64,000 nucleotides of DNA from NCBI GenBank assembly GCA_036924085.1, contig JAVGWX010000025.1:28690450-28754449 (forward strand), in the 5' to 3' direction. Position numbers and translations under genes: made by a program. The notes under the pieces were generated by a model. It saw only the letters and a list, made by a program, of their open reading frames with translations. It had not been told where the DNA came from and ran no database searches. This stretch comes from Ariolimax columbianus (Eukaryota > Mollusca > Gastropoda > Stylommatophora > Arionidae). Shown in pieces: positions 55,510 through 64,000 of this stretch; positions within the stretch are counted from its first letter, which is position 1, and each line of letters opens with the position of its first letter.

Positions 55510-55990
55510 CTATAGAAAGACAGGTAAATGTAAACAACCAATAGTACGTTTAGGCCACCAGGACCCGTTGTGTCGAATGACCAGGTCTGATGGCCGCGGC
55601 CTGCAGTTCTGTTGGGGAGGGGATGATCTGTATTAGTCAGGTGTTGCGAGGACGTCTCCAGGATGAGCACGGCTTCTTCCCGTAACAGCCTGTCAGAGCA
55701 TCTCGTGAGCTGGGACTTCCTGGGAAAGGTGAGCAACGTTACTGAAGAGGGAGAGATGACGGCGATCAATCGTTGAGACAATGCCTGCAAGTTGAGTACG
55801 CTGAGCTACTTCACTGTTGGAAATCATATAATGCCAGACGATTCCGAGGATGCACCTCTGGTTGCGCAGGCGGAAAGCCTCAAGATGCTGCCAGTTCTGC
55901 TGTAGTAGTGTCCGTACAGGAGTAAATACGAAGGCTGGTCTCCAGGGAGAGCCTTTGCTGGGACCAGACTCTGCGGAGCGAGTGCATGGA
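55510..55990 (-). pseudogene. LINE C-terminal remnant
   Basis: The minus strand reads SEVAQRTQLAGIVSTIDRRH, then LSLFSNVAHLSQEVPAHE, a typical RxxLFGHVARM-type end of LINE ORF2, with stops. Confidence 0.75.
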
Positions 55991-56114
55991 TGAAGCCGCT
56001 AAGCCCATTCTACGAGTGATGTAATGTTTACCTGTAAATAAAAATTTTCCATAAATACATTTTGCTGGAATCAGTTAATTGAAAAACAGTGTGTTAGTGA
56101 CAGTTTTAAAAGGT

Positions 56115-56570
56115 CCTAGGGGGTATAATAGATCATACAGGTAAGGTGAGTGAGCAAGTCCAGGTAGAAGTGAAAAAGGCAAATGTTAGGTATGATAAAA
56201 AGGAATATTAAACATAGCAAGGAAGTGATAGTCAAACTGTATAAAGCATTAGTTAGACCTAGATTGGAGTACTGTGTACAGGTGTGGAGTCCTTATCATA
56301 GAGGGGATATAAACATGCTGGAAAGGATACAAAAAAGAGCGACAAAGCTGATAGTGGGATTCCAGAATTACAGTTATGAGGAAAGACTCAGAAAAACTGG
56401 CATATAGTGCCTAGAAAAGAGAAGAATTCGTGGTGACTTAATACAGGTTTATAAGATAATCAAAGGAACTGACAAATTAGACTATAACAAGTTTTTTAAC
56501 ATATCCACAAGAACAAGAAATCATATCTACAAATTAAGTAAAGAAATATCCAGATTAGATATTGCATTCT
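56115..56570 (+). pseudogene. CR1/jockey-like LINE remnant
   Basis: The + frame at 56183-56407 reads KALVRPRLEYCVQVWSPYHR, then ERIQKRATKLIVGFQNYSYE. It continues with stops to the exon o acceptor. Confidence 0.9.
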
Positions 56571-56591
56571 GGTTGTTTTTGTTATTTTTAG

Positions 56592-56738
56592 AGCACTTTG
56601 GAACAGTCGTACACCAGTCTTTTGGTAGCCCTCCAGCCATTGGCTGTCTTGCCGTTCCAGCTGGACTTTGGACCAATAACATCGCTTGTTATGAGTGACA
56701 GTATTACCATGACAGTTTCAAGTGTGTCTACCATTGAA
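56592..56738 (+). CDS. RUSC2: RUSC-like gene, exon o (end of RUN domain)
   Basis: Acceptor tttgttatttttag|AGC and donor ATTGAA|gtaagt, both phase 0 (49 codons). It encodes [20 protein letters not shown] followed by [24 protein letters not shown] is the diagnostic last helix of RUSC RUN domains. The rest is Ser/Thr-rich. A CR1-like LINE remnant directly precedes the exon. Confidence 0.93.
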
Positions 56739-56831
56739 GTAAGTGTGGGTATTTTAATTGGGTTCAGAAACATTTTGAATGAGACGGAGAGATGTGAGTG
56801 TTAGTTCAAATTATCTTTGTAACCATATTAA

Positions 56832-57903
56832 CCTTTTTTTTGGCAAACATTTGCGCAACTTTATAATTCGCTATGGTAGTTGACTTTCAAAGCTTTTAAC
56901 TGTTTTGTTTGTTGGTCAATAAATATGATTTTCTTGTGCATAGAGACACAATTGAATAAAGAACTTGTGGGTGTTAGTTTTTGTTGTGTGTTTGTTAGTT
57001 TCTGAGATACAAAAAAGATGGTGAAATTGTATTTTTTAAAAATATTTGGACTCTACAGCTAAACCTAGTCGCTCCGATATAAATCCATGGAAATCAGAAC
57101 AACGTATCGATACTGTGTTTATAATATCAACACAACTGTTAGTTTATAATTCAAACGTAGTTATTACATCTAAAAAAAACAATATAAACACGTCTACCCG
57201 ATAAAAAATCTTTCCCAACAACCTACTTCGTCTTTCTAAAAAAATCGGCTGGCTCCAGTCTCCCGATATAAGAAGATAAATCGTTCAAAACCAATATGTA
57301 ATCTAACATACAATACTTTTACCAGCAAAAACCTGTGTAGATGGACGGGACTTATTCAGCATTAAAAAATGGCTGTGGGTAGGATCTCCGTAAAAAAAAA
57401 AAAAAATTTTTTTTTTTTAATTTCCAATTTTGTAGGCCCAGTATTTCTGTATGCCTGCGAGACCTGGACCATTACAGCAGATATCCAGGGCAGGATACAT
57501 GCAATGGAAATTAGGTGCTATAGAAAACTCCTAAATGTTACATATAAAGATCGTGTCACGAACGTAGACATCCGTCAGAGAGTTGAAGACGCTATTGGTG
57601 CTTTTGAAGATCTGTTCACAGCTATTAAAAGACGAAAGATGGCTGTCGCGAGGTCTAACAGAATTATCAACTCGATACTTTTTGGTTCTGTACCGGACAG
57701 AGAGGGCGAGGACGTCCAAGGAAGAGATGGGTGGACATCACTGAGTAGTCAGGCCTTCATCCCGGTGAGATACGTCAGGCGGCGACAGACAGAGATGGAT
57801 GGCGTGGGATTTTGGGAGTGTCTTCATGTGTGCCCCAATGACCCGAAGGGTTACGGGATGAACTGAAGTATGTCAGAATAATTTTTGATAGCCATGCTAA
57901 AGG
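56832..57903. mobile_element. TTAA-flanked element B, copy 6 (reverse, with LINE insertion)
   Basis: TTAA at 56828-56831 and 57904-57907; right terminus gccatgctaaagg. A LINE fragment (about 57420-57880) lies near the right end. Confidence 0.8.
57420..57880 (+). pseudogene. RTE-like LINE ORF2 C-terminal fragment
   Basis: The + frame at 57369-57866 reads FVGPVFLYACETWTITADIQ, MEIRCYRKLLNVTYKDRVTN, VDIRQRV and MAVARSNRIIN. Related to, but distinct from, the 33 kb element. Confidence 0.85.
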
Positions 57904-58429
57904 TTAATCTTCTCTTTATTTTTGTTGTCTCTATCCAACCTGAGGATGTCCTCCTTCTGTCTTCCTTTCGCTTATCCTGTTATGCCTTTCAGTGTCGGGT
58001 CATGAAGAGGCCTCTAGAACGAGCCTGTTTGTGTGCTTTGTAAGTTTTACATGTCGTTCTCAAGATCTGTTCTGTATTCTATGAGTGTTGAAAAAAAATA
58101 AAAAATAAAATCCACTGTCGGCTCGCTTGGCCAGTCAAAGTTTCATCTTCGCCCTTTTAACACGGTACCGGGTGCACAAGTCTGTACATTCCTACCAGAA
58201 TACTCATATTCCTATGAATTGGCGTCTGAAATTGGCCGTTAAAGAGGCTTGATGGAAAAACCTTTTCCGGATGTGAAAATTGATCTTGTTAACCTTCAGC
58301 TCGCTCAAAGTGTGTTAAAAAAAACTGTCATAGGCAATAAGGGGTTTTAATGGCCTACTTACTGCTTCGCCACTGCTGTTGCTACGTCGTGTGCTGGCTA
58401 TGTTTGTTCATTTCCCCCGTAATAGAAAA

Positions 58430-58520
58430 ACAACATATGCCATACCGGGGATTTGAGCCGCTACCATCTTTGTCAGCAGGCAGGTCTCAAAACTATTCGG
58501 CCACACGCTCCTCAGTGTGT
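58430..58520 (-). mobile_element. tRNA-like SINE head fragment
   Basis: The minus strand reads gtgtggccgaatagttttga then ggctcaaatcccc. The acceptor arms do not pair. Confidence 0.5.
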
Positions 58521-58649
58521 AAAACATGCCAAAAAACAATGGTCACCCCTCCACTAACAGCAGGAAAATACTCCGGGCGATAAGAAAATTACTCTAGAGT
58601 ATTGTCCGCATTTGCACTGGTTCAAACACCCGGGGAAATTGAATCTAAA

Positions 58650-59170
58650 AATAGGCAATGTGGTTATTGTAGATGTAAACAAGGGAGATGGCCGGTTTAG
58701 CTTGAAAGAGAATTTTGAAATGATTTATTCTCTTTTTCTTGAGGATTATTACATTATTGCGGGTTATGAAGGTAAGTTTCTGCAACATATTTTTCTGAGA
58801 TAGATATGTTTAATTTGTTTATTTACCAATACTAAATACATTTGTACGAGAAAATAACAGATATGACGATCTTGTTAATAAAAAACACTTTCGGTGTTCT
58901 GTGACGATTTTCACATTCCGAAGGTCCCAATTCCTCGCGAAATTGGTAAATCTGAATGTTGTTGTCATTTGTCATTTTCACCTTCATCTATTTGTATCCC
59001 AGAAACTAACACACACACACACAACAATAACACCAATAAGTTCTTTATTAATTTATGTCTCTACCCACAAACAAGAAAGATACAGGCTCTCAAAGTCAAC
59101 AACCTAGAAAAACATGGCGTACTGAAAAATAATAATTCAGTGGTGAGGGGGACTTCCGTACTTTTGTCAT
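58650..59170. mobile_element. TTAA-type element fragment (family of 3990-5402)
   Basis: Shares ctcagaaac/cacacacacaacaataac-type blocks and a right end cattcagagtggtaaaggt. A TTAA followed by ccttcagctcgctc at about 58289 may be its left end. Confidence 0.55.
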
Positions 59171-60125
59171 TCAGAGTGGTAAAGGTGGTTGTTGTTTGCG
59201 AATGCCCATAATGAGTAGGTTGCTCTTTTGTGAGTCCTGAAAAGGATGTTAAGTGGCGGGTTGCAGTAGCTTTCCTCACATCCTGAGCTTGCTGATGAAG
59301 GTGGATCGGGGTCCCTCAGGCGGTCGTGGTATGCTTGGCTTCATCTGTGTGTCACTACTACGGGGATCACGTCAATCTCTCACCTTGCTAGCCAGGCTGC
59401 CATGACAACAATCTGTTTCCAGATTGGACTACTAGGAAGCCTAGGTGAGGGTCTTGGCCAGTATGTTTTGCCTGACCCTGACTAACATGTCTAATCAGTA
59501 TATTTACCTGACCCTGACTAACATGTCTAATCAGTATATTTACCTGACCCTGACTAACATGTCTAATCAGTATATTTGCCTGACCCTGACTAACATGTCA
59601 GATCAGTATATTTGCCTGACCCTGACTAACATGTCTGATCAGTATATTTGCCTGATCCTGACTAACATGTCTGATCAGTATATTTGCCTGATCCTGACTA
59701 ACATGTTTGATCAGTATATTTGCCTGACCCTGACTAACATGTCTAATCAGTATATTTACCTGACCCTGACTAACATGTCTAATCAGTATATTTGCCTGAC
59801 CCTGACTAACATGTCTGACCAGTATATTTGCCTGACCCTGACTAACATGTCTGATCAGTATATTTGCCTGACCCTGACTAACATGTCTGACCAGTATATT
59901 TGCCTGACCCTGACTAACATGTCTAATCAGTATATTTGCCTGACCCTGACTAACATGTCTGACCAGTATATTTGCCTGACCCTGACTAACATGTCTGACC
60001 AGTATATTTGCCTGACCCTGACTAACATGTCTGACCAGTATATTTGCCTGACCCTGACTAACATGTCTGACCAGTATATTTACCTGACCAGATGTCAGTC
60101 TTCCTCCTCAATGGTAAAGGTTAGC
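59171..60125 (+). repeat. Interspersed repeat D with expanded 36-bp minisatellite
   Basis: D head (tgttgtttgcgaatgcccat), then about 17 units of tgaccctgactaacatgtct and gatcagtatatttgcc, then the D tail gatgtcagtcttcctcctca ending ggtaaaggtta. A 243-codon frame across it is a repeat artefact. Confidence 0.9.
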
Positions 60126-60639
60126 ACCCTATTGTGGCATATTGGGAATATGATGTTAGGCCCATATTTTTATTGACCGTCACCAACATTATGCCGGCCG
60201 TGTTTACTTTTTCTGGTATCTGTATGCTGGTCGACACCCAGAGTCGTTTTGCAGTCAGAAAAATCCTACACCAACTGGGGACTAAACCCTGAATTCTTTG
60301 CTGGGAAATAAGTGCTCAAACCACTGTGCTTCCTCGGCTCCTGGGGGTGTAAGGTCCTTTTTTTTGTATATACTTGCAATCGAGTGTGCAGACAAATGGC
60401 TGAATATGCTGTTGTGTGTTTGCATAGTGGAGGGGCTGCTTCCCATTGGTCTTCATTGACTGCCACTTGGGTAGAAAGTTGTTTTTTTGCCTAGACAGCA
60501 AGCTCTTTTTGAGTTGTCAACTGACAAGTTTTTTTTATGTACAATGTGTGTACAAGGGACCTCCGAGTTTACTGTTGGTCTCTGATATGACTGAGTGCTA
60601 ATCCCACCTCTCGTTGGATGCTTCTAATTTGTTTTTTCA

Positions 60640-60868
60640 AGCGTGCCACTTATTTCAATATTCCCTAAGGCATTGTGCCTTGCACTGTTTTTATTTTGCA
60701 CCTGTCAGCCCAGTTTATCTGATTTCATCATGCATTTTACGTAAGCTTCCTCCTCCATTTTCTAAGGGTTTGCTTCCCCGGGGTAATGGCCGGTACTGTG
60801 TTTGTGAAGCGAACCCAACACCTTTGGCTTGGGAGACGTGTCACTTAACCACTAGCCCATGCCGTCCC
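60640..60868 (-). mobile_element. tRNA-derived SINE, minus strand
   Basis: Same family as 49640-49862: the minus-strand head has tgggctagtggttaagtgac and a gggttcgcttc B-like box. A further fragment with a tRNA-like head lies at about 60260-60345. Confidence 0.7.
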
Positions 60869-61007
60869 CGCCCTCTTTTTCAGTATTTGTCCTGAAAAGG
60901 ACGCTCTGTCATAGTTTATATCAATATCTGCGCCTCTTCAGCCGGACACATACAATTTCCGCGACCTTTTTTTGGTACCTTTTTTGTTTTTATTGATTTA
61001 ATTCAGG

Positions 61008-61367
61008 GGATCAAGATGCTGAGCATCGTATGAGCTACAGCGGTCAGCGACCCATAGCTGACTGCTAGCGTCAGGGCCAGCGAACCATAGCTGCCAAGAC
61101 CCTTCTACACCTCCACGCGGTGATCCTGGATAACAGGCTGCAGCAGGGCAGACTGGCTAAGGAGAAGAGATCGAAGAAGGAATGCTAACCCGGTACTCAA
61201 AAAATGCTTGCTGAAGTCGGAGTATTAGACCGAAAGGTGCAAACATCGCAGCCAAGCTGTAAACTACGACACAACGCATTCCGTTCTCTGGACTACATTC
61301 TGCTACTTAAGCCCTTTCAGGATTTGGTAGCGGGAGATTGAGAACGAACGAAGAAGAGGAGGAAAAG
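61008..61367 (+). mobile_element. SINE-like retroposon X, copy 7 (full length)
   Basis: A 360-bp copy with a perfect 13-bp duplication gatttaattcagg (60995-61007, 61368-61380) and tail gaacgaacgaagaagaggag. Best reference copy. Confidence 0.93.
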
Positions 61368-61469
61368 GATTTAATTCAGGATTCTATAGATCATAATGTC
61401 AAACACCTATCTTAAGGGTTAAGCTGGAAATAGCTGATGGCTTTACAACACTCTTTCTTTTCTGGAATA

Positions 61470-62150
61470 CCTAGAAAAAAGATCGACAAAGATGATAGTG
61501 GGATTCCAGAATTACAGTTATGAGGATAGACAGAAAAACCGGCATACAGTGTGTAGAAGAGAGAAGAATTCGAGGTGACTTAATACAGGTTTATAAGATG
61601 ATCAGAGGAATTGATAAATTAGACTATAACAAGTTCTTTTAAATACAGCCACCCATAATAACAAGAGAGCATAGCTATAAGTTGACTAAAGAGGTCCAGA
61701 TTAGATATTAGGAAATATTTTTTTAGTCGAGAGACTGGTGAATGCTTGGAATGCATTGCCAGGGGAGAAAAAAAACTTGTAAAAGTTTATTAAGGTTGAG
61801 TTTAATTATAATTTAAAAATGGGTATGGCCAGATACCGCACAGAGACGAGAACACAAACAAAACTTACGTTATGACCAATAGGCTTTCATCAGGGACAAC
61901 AATACTGAACTAATCAACATATAAGAAAAAATGGTCAACTCATCTATTTCTGATAGTGGACCCAGTCTGTTTAAGACCCGGGTTGGGCCAGATGCTTGAT
62001 TGCCAGGGGAGGTAGTGGAGGCAGGGACAGTTAATGCATTTAAGAATATATTGGATGCGCATAGCTTTTAGAGCAAGGTGATGTAATTGAAACTGGTTGT
62101 ATACAGACTCTGCAGGGTCTTCTAAACGAGTATAAAGACGTTAAGGACCA
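61470..62150 (+). pseudogene. CR1/jockey-like LINE C-terminus, interrupted
   Basis: The + strand reads KIVGFQNYSYED-like and RREFEVT-type frames, then the VNAWNALPG segment. About 200 unrelated bases (61790-61985) interrupt it before the final GEVVEAGTVNAFKNILDAHS-like part. Confidence 0.8.
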
Positions 62151-62327
62151 GACAAGTATATGCAGACCAAAATACATATTGAGAAGAAGTTGAGAGAAAT
62201 GAAGGGAGATACGAAGAGAGCTGGAACTAATGATTCGGAACTTGATGCGTAATTATTGAAGACCTGAGCTTTGCTGGGATCTGTCATGAGTTTTGTTGAT
62301 TTATACTTTTCATTGTTACTTCTACAG

Positions 62328-64000
62328 GGTGTCCCATTGGGAGACTTGAGCCAACTGGATATTTGCAGAACTACTGGTTTGGCCATAGAATTAACAAGCA
62401 TCACTGAAAGCTCCAAGCTACCGATAGCTTCAGCACCCACCAACTCAGCAAATCAGATGAAAAAAGCCACTTCGTCATCATCTGGCGGTGGTTCGGCCTG
62501 GCGGTGGTTTAAAAACCCTTCATTTTCTAATGCTTTAGCTAGCGTTGCTGCTAAAATTGGGTCAACGACCACAGGATCTTCCTCCAGGGGAAATCAAGAC
62601 GGGGAAAATATTACCGCTAATATGGAAAACATAGATGGTGGCATGAATATAGATGTGGAAAACAGCAGTAATGGAGCGAATAACGTTAGACTGAGCGGAA
62701 GTGCCGATGGCAACAGTTTTTCTGTTAACATTGATATCCCTTTCGACTCGTCTCTCCCAGCCGTTGTCAGGGACCACAGCAGCCCGGTCGAAAGGTATGG
62801 TAAGAACGAGACTTCTGATCTATTTATTCAAGAGGAAGATAAGGTCGGGACTGGTAATATTAACAAAATTGCCGACTGCGGTCAGAATAAACAAACGGAA
62901 AATGATAAAGGTGAAAGGAAGTACAATGTCGGATTGTGCGGACAGAAGCTTCCGGACGACTGCCACTTCTTAGAAATGGCAATTGTGAATGAGAATTATA
63001 CAAACTCCAGAAAATCTGGTGATATTGGCTTGGAAGATGTTCCAAAGTACAGAGAACCTGCGGTTGAGATTGGCCAGTTATGTGGAGAAGCAGAGATATC
63101 AAAAGTGTGTGGGGTGGTCAGTGTGAGGGAGAGAGGCGATTCCTCGGGGAAGGATAACTCTGCACAGAAAAATCATCTCCCTTGCGATATAAGCCAGGTC
63201 AAACAGTTCGACGAATGTTTAAAAATAGATGCAAAGACTAAATCAGACAAGCTAGTGAACATCGAGGTGATCCAGGTTCTTCTGGAGAGCCAAGACAGAT
63301 CTCCACACATTGTAGACAACAAGGCAATTAATAAAAGCGTCGCAAACAAAAAAACTGCCGAAGCAAAACAGCAGTCGCAGAAGAAGTCCCCTAGAACAGG
63401 CTTCAGCTTATTGTCGTTCTTCGACAGAATACTTCTTCCTCATGACAAAAACAAGAACACGACACAGAAATCTTCGAGTAGCGACGTTGAAGCTATTAAA
63501 AACAATGTAAGTAGCGTTTCCGCAAATGTCGCGGAAAATGTCGCGGTAGAAGCAGAGGAGACTTCAAAAGTTGAGACTGTAAAAGAAGCGCAGGAAACAA
63601 CCGCAGACATTGAAACAGCTTTTCCACTTGCTCCAGAGTCTTCCGATCAGAGCAGAAAAAGTCCAGAGGACCATCCACCAAGTAGAGCTAAGTCTATCAG
63701 TTTGAAATCAAAAGATAAGAATGATAAGCAGAAGGTTAAAAAGGAGAAGAAAGACGGGAACTGTAAAATAATTACTACCGCTGGCGCTGTCCGGAATAAA
63801 AGTGCGGAGAATTTTCCCAGGTCCAGACCAATGTCTGCATTTACCGATCGAGAAATAGAAAGCTGCGATGGTGAGGAGGGTCAGCCCAGCGTTAGACCAA
63901 AGTCTGTATATGACACTCCTAGTGATCATTCCTCCGTTCAGAGAGATGGCAGTAACAGCACCTTATACTTGAGAAACGATTTTGATAAGAATGCAGTTGC
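62328..64000 (+). CDS. RUSC2: RUSC-like gene, exon p (C-terminal low-complexity region; runs off the window)
   Basis: Acceptor gttacttctacag|GGT (phase 0), then open for 557 codons to the window edge; no donor was chosen. It begins GVPLGDLSQLDICRTTGLAI. It includes an aromatic patch SAWRWFKNPSFSNALASVAA (about 62494-62553), long Asn/Ser/Asp/Lys-rich stretches, GFSLLSFFDRILLPHDKNKN (about 63399-63458), a Lys-rich tract near 63710-63760, and two RP.S motifs (RPMSAFTDRE and RPKSVYDTPS). Vertebrate RUSC1/2 end in an SH3 domain; none is seen here, so it should lie beyond 64000. Confidence 0.92.

Noticed and set aside
59445..60176. 243-codon + frame of a 12-residue repeat
   Set aside because: 36-bp minisatellite inside repeat D; no splice or start context supports a gene.

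Overview
This window is eukaryotic, intron-rich, repeat-dense DNA. It most likely comes from a lophotrochozoan, possibly a gastropod mollusc. That guess rests on the mix of RTE/CR1-like and RNase H-bearing LINEs, TTAA-flanked piggyBac-type miniature elements, mariner fragments and tRNA-derived SINEs, and is inference. There are no bacterial operons, rRNA genes or CRISPR arrays.

One protein-coding gene runs through almost the whole window on the + strand. I joined 16 exons (1029 to past 64000). All 15 junctions keep codon phase, all use GT-AG splice sites, and together they give about 2,320 codons, open at both ends. Exons at 46204-56738 encode a RUN domain whose core motifs ([41 protein letters not shown]) match RUSC1/RUSC2 (iporin), the AP-4 vesicle accessory proteins. 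Before the RUN domain lies a very long Ser/Cys-rich, probably disordered region, mostly from one 3,047-base exon (20382-23428). After it is another long low-complexity exon (62328 to the window edge). The SH3 domain usual at the RUSC C-terminus is not reached, and the 5' start is also outside.

The introns, about 89% of the sequence, are a dense layering of mobile elements and minisatellites. Retrotransposons are nearly all 5'-truncated: an RNase H-carrying LINE family, an RTE-like family (best copy 33095-35004), a CR1/jockey-like family and other LINE C-terminal fragments. Several have clear target-site duplications. A ~360-bp SINE-like element (seven copies) ends in a GAAGAAGAA tail like that of the RNase H LINE. 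TTAA-flanked DNA elements come in two main kinds: four internally deleted piggyBac copies with CCCTACCAGACC termini, each keeping the same transposase scrap, and ~600-bp elements ending CCTTTAGCACGC-like. Mariner fragments lie at 24.9-25.4, 46.7-47.2 and 55.0-55.3 kb.

About 20 tandem arrays with units of 16-89 bp fill the introns. Several touch splice sites: a 16-bp array begins exactly at the donor of exon d, and a 36-bp array ends about 20 bases before the acceptor of exon f. The 77-bp array at 53.3-54.9 kb is an amplified piece of LINE coding sequence. Two arrays (29.1-30.0 and 59.4-60.1 kb) grew from the same segment of one interspersed repeat.
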